A DNA stretch of 64,000 bases from Chionis minor. Taxonomy: Eukaryota > Chordata > Aves > Charadriiformes > Chionididae. Positions 24,753 through 36,785 of the stretch are shown here, one piece after another; position 1 is the stretch's first letter; each line of letters opens with the position of its first letter. The position numbers and the translations under genes were made by a program. Location of the stretch: NCBI GenBank assembly GCA_013398295.1, contig VZSF01010126.1, forward strand, positions 831,113 to 895,112, written 5' to 3'. The notes under the pieces were generated by a model. The model made no database searches and had not been told where the DNA came from. It saw nothing but the letters and a program-made list of their open reading frames with translations.

Positions 24753-24758
24753 AATAAA
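24753..24758 (+). terminator. LTR B1 polyadenylation signal AATAAA
   Basis: A canonical AATAAA, followed about 30 bp later by the conserved GTTGAGTCTG... block that probably holds the R/U5 junction. It is at the same relative place as the signal at 48426-48431 in the sister LTR. Confidence 0.65.
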
Positions 24759-24942
24759 TTAAACTAATTTCCCCAAGTTGAGTCTGTTTTGCCTGTGACA
24801 GTAAATGACAAATGACCTCTTGGTCATCCTCTTGTTCTTATCTTGACCCATGAGCCTTTCGTTGTATTTTCTCTCCCCTGTCCAGCTGAGGAGGGGCAGC
24901 TTTTGTGGGCACCTGGCATCCAGCCAGGGTCAACCCACCACA

Positions 24943-26091
24943 TATGGTCTTTGTGCTTCAAGAAGACTGTCACAGCAGTCTCTGAGCTAATGGTATTCAC
25001 ATACAATTTGGAAGACGCTCCGTCCATTTATGGTTTGCCCTTAAACAGAAAGACTCCATGATTGCACACAAATACTTTACTTCACAGAAATGTGGATGAC
25101 GTTTTCTTTCAGCTCCAAAGCAGGTGAAACTTTGCTAAAGGCGCTTGTTGGGTGTCTGTACTAAAGAAAATATAATTCACTCTTACATCCTTTGCTGCTT
25201 AAAAGCAGCAGATGGACTACAGGCATTTCCTGTCTGCTTGCTTTCTCGAAGCTCAAACTGCCATTAAATTTCACTGGAAAAAACAAGATTGTTTCAGAAC
25301 TCTCTTTATCAGACTTTTCCAGTAATTTCTTCCTGGGTGCAAACCCTACCTTTGGGCTAGCAGGAAATGTCTTTTTTCCTATGATCCCTACCAAATACCC
25401 TCAAAATAGTCCCTTGTTTTCTTTCACTGCATCTGACAAGGCTTCTGTTATCCTCTTCAAGGGAAAGCATTTAGTGCATTTACAATTATAACATTTAGAC
25501 CTACAAATACGTGATTTGATCATCAAAGCTAATTATCATTAGCACCTCTCTATGGTTCCTGAAAGATGTATAGCTGCCTAATCCACCTAAAAGAGCTTAT
25601 AATTTATGTTTAAATATATAATTGCCCATATTAGAGCTAATTGTCTCATCTGTGTATTCAGAAACAAAAGGAGAAAGCAAAACTTTCCTTTGCTCTTTCA
25701 TTTCAGAAGCCAGCAGTCAAATGCCAAGTTTAGATGTTGAGTAAGTGCTGAATTGCAATCATGCCAATCACCCATGAAGCTCAATGTGGACAGGAGAGAT
25801 GGGATTTGACTGAGCCAGTCACCTTAAGCGTCCTTTATAATCAACGCAGAGAAAGAGCCACTTAGGTATGATTCACCTTATCCCAGAGGAAAAGTCTAAA
25901 ATAACACAGATGAGTCATGCCCCAGAAATGCTTATTTCTCACCAAAGACTTTAATGGGAGCTGTGAAGGGCTACCTTAGATTTAGTTAACTACATTTCTG
26001 AGGTCTAAAGTTAGGTAAGCTGAATCTCATCAGATGTGTCTATACTGCTGCCTACTCACTGTGAGATGAAAGGTACAAAATGAACACAAGT
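24943..26091. other. Unique non-coding DNA
   Basis: No recognised gene. A 99-codon frame at 25192-25491 (+) overlaps a 77-codon frame on the other strand, and neither has a known domain. Confidence 0.55.
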
Positions 26092-26172
26092 AGAATCATA
26101 GAATCATAGAACTGATTGGATTGGAAGGGACCTTAAAGATCATCTAGTTCTAACCTCCCTGCCATACCTTTC
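26092..26172 (-). mobile_element. CR1 LINE 3' stub (minus)
   Basis: About 80 bp of CR1 3' terminus in reverse orientation: TAGAATCATAGAATCATAGA followed by TTGGAAGGGACCTTAAAGAT and CATCTAGTTCTAACCTCCCT. Heavy 5' truncation leaves only the 3' UTR. Confidence 0.92.
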
Positions 26173-27701
26173 GTTAACAGTGAAAAAAATATGTTCACCA
26201 GAGAATAATATATTTTTTAAATAAAAATTAGATCCTCTAAACAAAGTAAAGATTTTTCTTACATATTTTTATTATGCTTTTTGTGTGTTATCAAACTACA
26301 GCATTTACTTTTGGGTCCTAAGTACTGCAGTAGCAAACTATCCTAGTGACAGAAAACAGCTATTGAGTAGAACATGAAAGAAGCGTGAACAATAATGTAA
26401 CTTTTTTATTCTAAAAGTTCTTTGGCAACATAATAGGGATAGGCAGTGAAAGGGGAACTAGGGGAACGGACCGAAGCAGGTTGCTGCTGGCTGATTACTG
26501 GCTGCAATCAAAGGAAAATTGTTGAGAAAAACACTGAACAAGAAAGAAGGCCAGGGTGAGCCACAAGCAGTCCCTCCTAGCTGGGAATGTGCCAGAAAAA
26601 TACACTGCACGCCAGAAAAAGACTAGAGTACTAAGGAAATGAGGTTAAAGCAAAGGAAGACAGTGAATTTGAACACTAATTGGGAAGGTTTTCTTTTCAC
26701 ATTTACAGGCTGATGGAAAGTATATTTCTCATTATTGGTTTAATGGGTCTAACAGCTTCTGCCACAGCAGTAAGGCAAAAACAATTGGAAGAAAAAAAAA
26801 GGCCATCATGCCATTTCTTCCCATCAAATATCCAAGGACACTGAGATTATATGGCAAATCCAAAGTATTCCTAGAAAACCGGGTTATATGTCACCATTGC
26901 TAAAAATTGTACTATGCCTCAATGAAGTAAACAATCAGCAGACACAGAAAATTTAAAAGAAAGCTTCACTTTCTATTTAAAATGCCGTAGGAAAGGTTCT
27001 AACCATTTCTTACTCCTTTTTAACGTATTGTTAAGGATGAAAACAGGAGAGCTCTTCACAAAAAGCGGTAGGCTTTCGACTGAACTGACTAAGAATTTCA
27101 TAATTTGACCATTGCTATGGCAGGTTATTAAAGCCTTCACTGTTTTTCTTCATGAAAATTGTCAATGCAACAGTAAAAGATAGCTATCATGATGTATGTG
27201 TTTGATAGTAGCAGGGACAGAGTATGATCAGATAATGAATGACTGTATCTGCCAAATATTATACTATTTTATAATCTGGTACAAAATTCATCCCCTTTGC
27301 TGAGACTATGTGATCTGAGGGCTTGCATTCATATAATTTCACTGTGAGATCACATAATATTGATCTTTTTGGACTTTTCTGACTGTGCCCATCTGATCCT
27401 AGTGCAGGATCCCTGGCAACACCCATAGAAGTTAGCTCTTGGACTCCCCTCAGTGTGTCATAACTGTTGCCTCACTGGTAGAAGAGGGATGAAATTGTGT
27501 GAAAATCCATGGATAACTGGCTGGAACTGGGCTCTACCTGAACTATTATTCATTGGGGATGCAGTAGTCAGCATATGATGTGTGCTGAAATCTATATATT
27601 CTTTTGTTTCACTGATATCATCAACATGGTTGGAAAAGGGTATTCACAAGTTTCTGAAGGAAAATGCCCAGCTTCTGAAACACACGGACATAATACGCAT
27701 G
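26173..27701. other. Unique AT-rich non-coding DNA
   Basis: No gene or mobile element recognised. It ends with GCATG, the 5' target-site duplication of LTR C. Confidence 0.6.
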
Positions 27702-28347
27702 TGTCCCAGTTTGAGCAACACAGGACTAATTTCTCTTCTAATGCTTGCAAAAACTGAACTTTTAGAAGACTCTAGTGTCTGAATTTGTGAATATATTTAC
27801 TTTATAGCCAGCTATGGTGTATGGGTTTCAAGGTCTCAGTGTTTTCGAGCTCATCAGGTGCATGGATGAGGAGCAGAGAGACCAGGGCAGTTAACCCAAG
27901 CTGGCCAACAGGATTATTTCATACCATGAATGTCACATTTAATAAAAATTAGAAAGTTTGCTGTGAAGTGCTCTCTGTTCCTTGATGTCTGGGATACAGA
28001 TAACTTCTTCCAGGGGTGCTGGACCCCTGACCCCTTCCCTTCCTCCCAAAGCCATAGTGCTGGCAGTGTCCAACATTTGCTGTCCACTGCTGGAAGTGCA
28101 CAGCTTCCTACTGATAGAAATGGCTAAGTATAATCTTTGTATATTTTATATTGGTATTGGGATCAATACTGGTTCTTTAGTATTATTAATGTTAATTATT
28201 TAGTCATCCTATTAAATCTATTTACATTTCAACTCTCATGTTTCCTTGTTTTTCCCCGATTCCCCTTCCTGGGTGGGGAGGGTCATCAGGTGACAGAATA
28301 ATTGTCTAAATGACAATAAATTGTTGTGGGTTTCTCAAACCATAACA
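27702..28347 (+). mobile_element. Solo LTR C (ERVL-like), TSD GCATG
   Basis: A 646-bp solitary LTR. It starts TGTCCCAGTTTGAGC and ends AAACCATAACA. The flanking pentamers 27697-27701 and 28348-28352 are both GCATG, a perfect 5-bp duplication. The start motif, an AT-rich stretch (TATTTTATATTGGTATTGG, then TATTATTAATGTTAATTA at about 28181-28198) and a C-rich GATTCCCCTTCCTGGGTGG segment near 28259-28277 follow the same plan as LTR A, so the two are probably related subfamilies. An AT-rich TTAATAAAAATT at about 27939-27950 could be its TATA-like element. No proviral interior remains. Confidence 0.83.
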
Positions 28348-28844
28348 GCATGGTAAGTGTGTCCAGTGTCAGCACGCATAAATTACACAGTGTCATCACT
28401 GATTTCCCAAATGCAGGATGGAAAGGTACTCCTTATGATTGCAGTAGTTATGGCTTTTCTCAGAGAATATTGGATGTGATTTTTGATGACCTTATAACAT
28501 TAGGCATGCCACATTTCTAGAATGAGGTATATATTAGGGCCCCTACTGGTGGTGTCAGTTCAGGACTAACAATACACATAGGGTTTTCCGTAACTTGTCA
28601 TAGCAATTGTGCTATCACAGCAGGCTTTTTAGTACCACACTGCTGTGCTACAGCTGGGTGACATGATAGCAGTGCCAACTTCCATCTAGAGATGCCCAGA
28701 TGCTTCCTGACCACAATAAGGCAATTGAAATCAGCATCCCGTTCCTTAAGAGCCTGTATCACTTCCTAGCATGTGGTCAGGAAGGATATCTTCTGCAATC
28801 ATAGATTACTAGTTTACTGCAAGTCCTTCATTCAGCCTCACATT
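28348..28844. other. Unique spacer
   Basis: About 500 bp between LTR C and the next CR1, with no recognised gene. Confidence 0.55.
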
Positions 28845-29480
28845 CACAGGCCCTGGCCCTCATGGGTGACTTTAGCCACCCCAAAATCTGCTAGAGGGGC
28901 AACACAGCAGGACAAAAGCAATCCAAGAGGTTCCTGGAGCGCATTGATCGTAAATTCCACCTCTGACTGATAGAGGAGCCAATGAAGAGAGGTACTCTGT
29001 TGGACCTCATACTCATCAGCAGCGAAGGACTCGTTGGAAATGTGAAGGTCAAAGGCAGCCTTGACTGCAGTGACCATGAGATGGTGGAGTTCAGCACACC
29101 TCATGAAGTTCAAGAAGAGGAAGTGCAAAGGAACAACAACTGAGGAAGGACACCCATGCTGGTGACCACCCATCTGGAAAACAGCTGGGCAGAAAAGAGG
29201 TGTCCAGTGCCAGGACTAGACGCAATGGGCACAAACTGAAACACAAGCGGTTCCCTCTGAATATCAGGAAACACTTTTTTACTCTGCAGGTGACCAAGCA
29301 CTGGTGCAGGTTCCCAGAGAAGCTGTGGAGTCTCCCACCTCAGAGATATTCAAAAATTGTCTGGACATGGTCCTGGGCAACTGGATCTCGATGTTCCTGC
29401 TTGAGAAGAGGGGTTGGTCAAGATGACCTCCAGAGGTCCCTTCCAACCTCAACCATTCTGTGATTCTATGATTCTGTGAC
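28845..29480 (+). mobile_element. CR1 LINE with internal deletions
   Basis: The order of CR1 parts is kept, but large sections are missing. The first part (about 28845-29097) corresponds to the C-terminal end of the apurinic-type endonuclease domain. Its frame gives pieces like MGDFSHP, then TLLDLILIS-like text and CSDHEMVEF, where SDH carries the conserved endonuclease Asp-His pair. A short piece at about 29100-29130 resembles the reverse-transcriptase thumb (FKKRKCK). From about 29180 the C-terminal tail and 3' UTR follow, ending GATTCTATGATTCTGTG at about 29462-29478. The whole catalytic palm of the reverse transcriptase is deleted. This endonuclease piece is the only one seen in the window, so the original insertion was longer than the others. 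It is inactive. Confidence 0.88.
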
Positions 29481-30759
29481 TGCCGTCTGGAGGACTGTGT
29501 GGTGCTACTATTGTTTGGTCAGGAGGTATACAGAAAACCACCAACATACAGTGGGTCTGAGCATAAGGTTGATGTCATCCTGTGACTCCCCCCTGACGGC
29601 TGTGTATTTAACTGAATCAAACCTATAAGTGATGTCACTAAGAACAGCATTGCCCTTGAGATGAATGAACATGAATGTTGCTAGATGTGCCTCTTCCTTT
29701 GCTTGAAACTTTCTGGATTTAAGAGTTGAGTGGCCAGATGTGTCTGCAACTGCACTATGAGGGCACTGGCAGCACTGAAGTATACCCAGTTTGGAAGTTC
29801 TGGCTTCATATCTCCCATGTGATGTTATAGGTGTGACCTTTGCCATTTGTTGCTAGCTTCAATATCAACATAAAGCAATTTTACTGCTACTGTGCAGGAT
29901 TTACAGGCACATTTTTAGTTACAGTTGAGAGACTTCATTATGCTTCACTGAACAATGCAGTTTCTCCAGCAAGTTGGTATATGCACTTCCTTACGCATGG
30001 GCCAGAAGACAGATAGAAATGTCAACTGTGAATCAGCTATTATAACCAGAGCTATTTCTTCACTTTCTAAGCAGTAAAAGTGACTACATATCCTGCCTCT
30101 GCAGGAGCTGTGCACAGCGTGCTGAGACTTGTCACTATTCCCAATCCTAACATTAAGTGTTGAGAAATCCTTCTAAATACTGTTCTTGTCTTCCTTTTTT
30201 CTTCATTTATAGTAGGATTGTTATCTTCTTAATCATGAGGCAGGGCCTAGCATTACTATCACTTTTCCATTTTTTATCATACCTGCATTATTTTACTACC
30301 CATCAGGCCAGGATCTCACTGTGACACAAACTTGAAATTAGTTTGTCCACTTCCCTTGCAGACAAAACTGAAAATCGGGTCCCACTGAAACAGATGGGAA
30401 TTTGGAGGCCAAGGGTTTACTCCACGTGTCTTTACCTCTGCCACTGGAGCTGTACAGTCAAAATACATCTGCCAAGGACAGAGAAGGTGTATCATATTAT
30501 TGTAAGTCTGCCTTACTGTGTTGCTTTGGTAACAAATGTTCCTAGTGTTAGAGTGATGGTTCAGAAAACCTCAGAATGGAGATCATTGCCAGTAAAATCA
30601 CACAAACTAGTTGTTCTTAAAATACAAAGTCTTTCCTGATAGGAATATTTTTTTTGCCCACTGAAATTATTGTCAAACCAGGACGCAATTCAGTTGTATG
30701 AACATTGTCATGACATTTAAGATGCTCTAAGGCACCTTGAGGTCTCCAGGAAATTAGAA
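29481..30759. other. Unique non-coding DNA
   Basis: No recognised gene. A 112-codon minus-strand frame at 29508-29846 and a 98-codon plus frame at 30343-30639 have no known domain. Confidence 0.55.
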
Positions 30760-31351
30760 GGGCTTATTAGGCAGTGCTTTGAGATCGTTGGTAATGTAGT
30801 GGCAGAGACCGGCAAGGGCTGTGATCTACAGCCACCAGGAACTGTCTACTGCATCCAGCTCTGGGGTTCCCAGCATAAGGAAGACATGCAGTAGTTAGAA
30901 CCAGTCCAGAGGAGGACCGCAAAAAATGATCAGAGGGCTGGAATAACTCTCCTATGATGAAAGGCTGAGAGAGTTGGAATTGTTTAGCCTGAAGAAGGCT
31001 ACCGGCAGACCTTATTGACATATTTAAATACTTAAATGGGGCTTATAAGTCAGGGAGGGAATTTTTAGCAGGGCCTGTAGTGATAGGACAAGGGGTAACA
31101 ATTTTAAACTAAAAGAGTGTAAATCTTAATTAGATAAAAGGAAGAAATTCTTTGCTATGAGGGTGGTGGCACACTGGAACATATTGCCCAGAGATGCTGT
31201 GGATGCACCATCCCTGGAAGTGTTCAAGGCCAGGTTGGATGGGGCTTTGAGCAACCTGGCCTAGTAAGAGGTGTTCCTGCCCATGGCAGGGCAGTTGGAA
31301 CTAGACGATCTTTAAGATGCTTTCTAACCCAAACCAAGCTGTGATTCTGTC
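30760..31351 (+). mobile_element. CR1 LINE, 3' part
   Basis: About 590 bp of CR1, from the C-terminal region of ORF2 to the end. Diagnostic phrases are CAGCTCTGGGGTTCCCAGCA (about 30858-30877), GAGAGTTGGAATTGTTTAGC (about 30969-30988), TGGAAGTGTTCAAGGCCAGG, and the terminal GCTGTGATTCTGT at about 31338-31350. The tail holds only one ATTCTG unit, unlike the copies at 1755 and 55270, and points to another CR1 subfamily or 3' loss. It is non-coding. The 5' limit is uncertain by some 30 bp. Confidence 0.9.
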
Positions 31352-34300
31352 ACCCAAGACACTTATCTGGGTGGGGCTAGGAGACCTGCACCTTCTACAG
31401 GGGAAAACCAAGGGTATCATAAGGATAGGATACCAACTTCACACATTAGTGCACAGCTATATTTACGCAACTTAATCACATCCCTGTTGAAAAATCCCTT
31501 TGCTCCAAAGTAAGTAGGAGTTGGATGCAATGCCAGCCTGCAGCTGTTAAATTTAGGAGTTGCAATGTAGGGGTGTGACTTCGCTGCCTAACCATAGGTA
31601 GCAGTTGCTATTTGTGGTACCCTGGGATATCCACCTCTTCTCCAACAGTCTGTACAGAATGATGCATGTCCTGTGTTATCCGCCAGCTCCATGTGGATGT
31701 GACAGATGTGTAAAATGTTGCTGGATACAGAACAGAATCACACCATATATATTTGCAAGGGAGTTAGGTATGCAGTCTCCCATTACAATCATGCAGATCT
31801 GGTCAGTGGAGCCTGGAGAACAATATAGCCCTCTCTGAAGTACACAGTTACTGAATTTCTTTCAACTGATTGTAGCAGTTAATCTTTGTTTGTCTATAAT
31901 GGGAGTTTAAACACCTAGATTGCCTATACGTGGCCATTTAAATTTAGGTATCTTAATCTGCAAGCCCACTCCCTCTCTAATTTTAGCTTTGTAAAATACC
32001 TTTTGGATGGAAATAGAGATGGACCAACAGCTCTAAATCTTTAAAAGCATTAAAAATGAAGATGTGCCCCTGCGAATACGTAAGCAGCTAGGTGCTTGGA
32101 CTGTATCAGTATCAATCATAATTGACAAATGGATTTCAAATTCTTATGCTTCAGTATCATAGAAAACATTGTTGTGGGGAGACACAGGTGCACCTAAAAT
32201 GGGACGAGTGCATATAATACATTTCTTATAATCTGAAATTCACCCATCACTTAAAGAATTGTTTAGTCTCTAGCTATGGTCAATGTAGACAAATAGGGAC
32301 TTCAAAAGGGAATAGATTATATCAATGGTTTTCATTAATGTATTCCTCTAAACAGCTAGTTTAGAGTAGATCCACACTTTTAGACAGATAAAATCATTTG
32401 AGTCTACCTTTACTGATTTGACTCCTTATTCAAGCCGATGTTTTCAATACAGCTTAAGTGACATTCCTCTATCACTTAAGATAGGTATTAGCATCACAGA
32501 GTGGTTATTTCAACAAGAGTCAGCAGTGCTATTTCCTATATCTGTTAAAAGTAGCTCCTGCCCACAAAGTCCTGGCTCAGTCAGCCCAGAGACACATTTG
32601 GCTTAAGAAATGGAAGAAACAAAATCACAAAGAACAAGAGATAAATCTCTGCAAATGCTGCTAATGTCTGAGTTGAGTAAAGGAAGTCAAATAACAGGAA
32701 GGTATTATAAATCTTCCCCCGCTTCAGCTAAACTAATCATCTGTACACATTAAGCCTGCATTTAATAAATGGTGCCCCAGGAAAAGTAAAAAAATCTACT
32801 TGCTGGTGAATGCTCTGCCAACAGCAGAGTGAAGCCAAGATTACAGTGGCATTTTAACACAGTTACCAAAAAAAAATCAATAGCTTTTTATTTTTATTAA
32901 ATTACTATCAGTGCAGAGAATGAATGAAGTATGTTTTCCATTTAGTCCATAGAATCATATCTACAAGGAGCTTGCAAATAATTGCATACAGAACCTTTCT
33001 GATGGAGCAGCTCAGATATCTCTATTGTTGGAGGGGATACTTAAAGCACTGCCTTCCAGTGGCCCTTCAACAAGGAGAAAAAAAATCTGAGGACTCTATA
33101 ATTGACTGCTGCTTCAAAAAATTAATAAAAAGCACTGCATGTAGAGACCAGTTATATCTATGAATGAACTGTGCTCTCAGTGGCTTTATTCTCCTAGAAA
33201 ACCTATCAGAATTTCTATTATTAAACAAAGCACATACAGCCTCAACAGGGGAAGCACAGAGGGGAGGAGAGATGTCATGATAATGAATATAAAACATGTT
33301 TTATTTTAAATACTGCTGTCTTGAAGTTTGAATAACCAGACATCGTTAAACATACCCTGAAGGAGCTTAGATCAACAAGATGTACATTTCCATCTTTAAC
33401 AGAGATTTCCACTTCCATTTGTTCTTTATGGTACACCTTTTTTTATGGTCCTTTTCACTTTTGCCTGCAAAGAAGTACTTCGGGGGTAAAAAAGGATGAA
33501 GGACTGCTACAGAATTTCCTACAAAAGAATCCTACAAGTGCACCTGCCTGACTGTGCTGAAGGGAACTCCCTTCCAAACACAGACTATTTTAGCAATTTT
33601 CAGCCTGCCTGGAAACTGTAGCCCTGCACATTTTCTGAAAGCGGCACTACTCCCTGTGCTGCGATTTTACAAAATCCTCTGCAATTTTTCACACACCTCC
33701 GGGGATCCACATACCCCACGTAAAAAAAAAAAATCACTGCCTTTTATACAGCTCATATGGACGTGTTCCTACCCTAGGTGCATTAAGGGTCACTGAAACA
33801 GGAAGGCTTCCCATTCACCGCGCATGGTAACTACCCAGAGCCATAAAAACAGGTAATGGCAGCACTCTTCAGCCTCTTTGACTCATCTCACACTAAACAC
33901 ACAGGCCATCAGCAATAGTGTATGTGAGATAATGCAATAGAGCTGGGATGAGCCCCCCATACTCAAGGTATCCACAGTAGGGTTGGGTGGGATAAAGAGA
34001 GGTGCACTCTGCATGTAGTCTTTAAGGGACCTTTACCCACCTCAAGGATCCTGAATAATGGGGACCTGGGAGAGAAGTTGTGCAAAAACAACCAGAAGAG
34101 AGGCGATTATGGAAAAACAATAACCTCAGGACGGTTTTTCCCTGACCGCAATGCTGACCTGAATATAAAGCTCATTTCTTTTCCAGAGAGAAAGCATCTC
34201 AGAGATTCATTTCAGGTCTCAGAAAAGTAGTAATAATCAGAGGCAAAAGGCAGGTGAGACAAAATTCAGTCAGGAGTAAAGAAAATATCATTTTCAATCA

Positions 34301-34639
34301 CATTTAGAAAACAATGGGCCTGTGTTTTTAATAATCTCAAGGTATTGTGCCCAAAGTACTTCCATTCATTTACACTGCCATAGAATTACATCTGAGAAAA
34401 TCAACTACAAACAATTCGCCAGATCCATAATTAAGCAGATAAGAATGCCTCTATTGAATGGGCACAAGACTTAACCAACTCTATATCTTGTCTTCTACAG
34501 CAGTCAAAACAAACCCATGTGGGAGAGTACGAACAGATCAAGCACATATCATAAATCCTCCTAATCCACCATCCTCCAACTATTTTCAGCCCAGGCATTT
34601 ACTGAGCTGTATATGATAGCTATACCTTTATTAATCCAC
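31352..34639. other. Unique non-coding DNA
   Basis: About 3.3 kb with no recognised gene or mobile element. An A-run of 11 occurs near 33722-33732. Short frames (up to 84 codons) have no known domain. Confidence 0.55.
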
Positions 34640-35176
34640 AGTTCCCTTTGAACCCATTCAAACTGTTCCAGCTGACAACATCCCTTGGCAAGGAGTTCTC
34701 CAAGTCTACTATCTGTTACCCAAAGAGACATGTCAGTTGTTGAACAATGCTCCTCCTAGCTTGACCTGAGGCCTCCTAGATTTTGCACTGAAAGGTGTAC
34801 GGCAACGGTGATTCTATAGACCTGTATCACACCCTTCCTCAGTTACCTCCTTTGCATGCTGGAAAGACTTGGTTTACTAAAGCCCAGAACTGCATTCAGT
34901 ATTCAAGACAGAAGTAAACCTTGCATTTTCATAATGACATAATGAGGCTGTTCTATTATCTCTTCCTCTCCTAAGAATTACTAACTTTAGGTTCTTTGTT
35001 TTGACCACTATTTAGCGCCAAACTGATATTTTCTCAGACTTGTCTGTCACAACCTTATGATCTCACCCCAGAGTAGACATTATTTCCTCAAAGCTTTTTT
35101 TTATGTAAATTTGTGGGGGAGGGCTTCCTCAGATGCATCCCTTCATATTTACCTGCGACTATTTTTACCTAAATAA
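34640..35176 (-). mobile_element. Ancient CR1/L3-like LINE remnant (minus)
   Basis: The order of phrases matches, from memory, the old amniote L3/CR1 group read backwards: CCATTCAAACTGTTCCAGCT, then CCTTGGCAAGGAGTTCTCCA (about 34685-34704), then ACCCTTCCTCAGTTACCTCC (about 34831-34850), then CAGAACTGCATTCAGTATTC (about 34886-34905), then TTGCATTTTCATAATGACAT, and a last part near 35130-35160 like the 'reference-based CATTTACCTGC' region. It lacks the young ATTCTATGATTCT tail and is far more diverged than the other copies, so it inserted well before them. Subfamily and exact ends need a repeat library. Confidence 0.6.
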
Positions 35177-36439
35177 GGGGCCTGATTGTCTATCAACCAG
35201 TATCATTAGATATTTATGCATATGCAAATACACTGCGAGCAGTATGTGCCATGTGAACATGGTGGCATGAAAACAGAACCAGAGAAATCAAACCTTCGCC
35301 TTGGATTCTGAAAAACTGCAATACATTACTGGTTTTGACTGCATTTAGGAAAGCACCATATACAAAAATGTTTCTGTAAACAATGATAGTGCAAATATGT
35401 TTTCTGAAAACTTACAGTGGAAAGACTGAAATTCTTGTATTTGGAATAGTTTCTGAGTGGTCCCACAATAGGTCTGTGAATAAACACATGAATAAAAGAT
35501 GAGTACCAGTTTAAAAAGCTGATGACCTCTGAAGAGGAAAGAATACTATGCAACTTTGGAGAGCATCCGCTTTGAAGTTGTCAAATATTATAGGCATGGC
35601 TATGCTAACTATTCAAGAATATATTATAGTTACTATAATAATTCAGAAAGCTATAAAAAATTTAGTGACTTGGAAGAAATCATTACGTACTGAGAGTTTT
35701 TTAAAAGTGTGTACTAAATCCATCAGATGATACATTTTCATTGAAAACTGTGTCTTGTTTCATCTATGGTATGGTACCATGATGGCAATAAGGAAATTAT
35801 AATATTCATATAAAAATGATTAGTCATAATTGTCCCAGCAGTCCATAAAGTTTGCAGGATTAAGCAATGCTACAGGTAGCAATTTCTATTTTGTTTTCTC
35901 TGTGATTATAAATTCTTTGAATATCTCAAAATATGCCTTTAAGATTTTTATTTTCCCACCCTCATCTTCTCTCTCCCATAGGAAACATTGCATCATTCAA
36001 CATATCTAAAAATCAAAGTATTGAAATATCACAAGTTAGAGGGTACGCAGTACAAATGAAAAGCAATTTGTGGAAAACAAAGCAATCCCTAGTCATGTAG
36101 TATTTTATTTAATCTGAATAAGAAAGGCTAACACAAGGAGATATCATAATCTCCAGTATGATTTAATCTTGTAACATAATGTTTTGCTATGCAGTTAAAA
36201 AAGAAAACAAAAACCAAACAACAGAGCTAGTCTTAGACCTTCTGTATAGATGGAAAATCGTTTAAGTCCTTTCCACAGAGATGTTTTAAACCGTATTAGC
36301 ACAAACCCAAAGAAACCACCACTTAAATCAAAAGATAAACAAACCGAGGGAGTGGGAAAGAGATGCCTCACGAAGAAGCCAACGCCAAGCTGGCATTTCA
36401 CTGACACACAGGTTTTGTGTAAGAGTTTGTCTTTCCCTT
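35177..36439. other. Unique AT-rich non-coding DNA
   Basis: No gene or repeat recognised. Confidence 0.55.
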
Positions 36440-36785
36440 CCTGTTCGTTTCTATGGACACGGCTGTTTCTTCTGAGCTGGCCAGGCACCACGGGTACTTG
36501 TGTGGAGACCTAAGGCAGAGGAGGAGACCACGGAAGAAGATGGCAGCAGCACTTCCAGGCCATGCCGGGCCCGGCTGGCACGGCGGGCATGGGGGATGCC
36601 TGCAGCACCCGGTGCTGCATTTCGGCACCAGCCCGAGCCCTGATCCCGGCGGTCCCAGCCCCATGCCCAGGAGGATGCCATGCCAGGGCCCTGGCAGAGG
36701 TGCTGGCGTGGGGATGGGTGTTGTGTGTGGAGTGGAAGGGATTAGAGGAGCTTGCTGAAGCTGAAACCAAGAGGCTGGGCTGCAA
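36440..36785. other. GC-rich island, possible CpG island
   Basis: About 350 bp stand out sharply from AT-rich flanks. The core at about 36560-36720 is dense in C and G with several CpG sites (for example GCCGGGCCCGGCTGGCACGG near 36563-36582). Overlapping frames on both strands (up to 201 codons on minus, 101 on plus) arise because GC-rich DNA has few stops. Their products are Pro/Gly/Ala-rich with no known domain. It could be an orphan CpG island, an unannotated first exon, or a GC-rich retroelement 5' end. Nothing in the sequence decides between these. Confidence 0.5.

Larger units (their letters stand above)
24037..24942 (+). mobile_element. Solo LTR B1 (ERVL-like), TSD TATGG
   Basis: A 906-bp solitary LTR. 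It starts TGTATTGGGTTTGCATAGC and ends CAACCCACCACA. The flanks are TATGG at 24032-24036 and TATGG at 24943-24947, a perfect 5-bp duplication. Inside are a TATTTAAG promoter-like site at about 24215-24222, an imperfect tandem array of about four 40-50-bp units at about 24363-24537 (each built around a phrase like CAGCCTGTGGGAAGGACTCA), and a polyadenylation signal at 24753-24758. A 28-base block at 24777-24804 (starting GTTGAGTCTGTTTTGCCTG) is identical to 48451-48478, which places it in the same family as the LTR at 47632-48616. No internal viral genes are present. Confidence 0.9.

Noticed and set aside
22275..24942. LTRs A and B1 as the two ends of one provirus
   Set aside because: They belong to different families, each has its own matching 5-bp duplication, and no gag, pol or env sequence lies between them.
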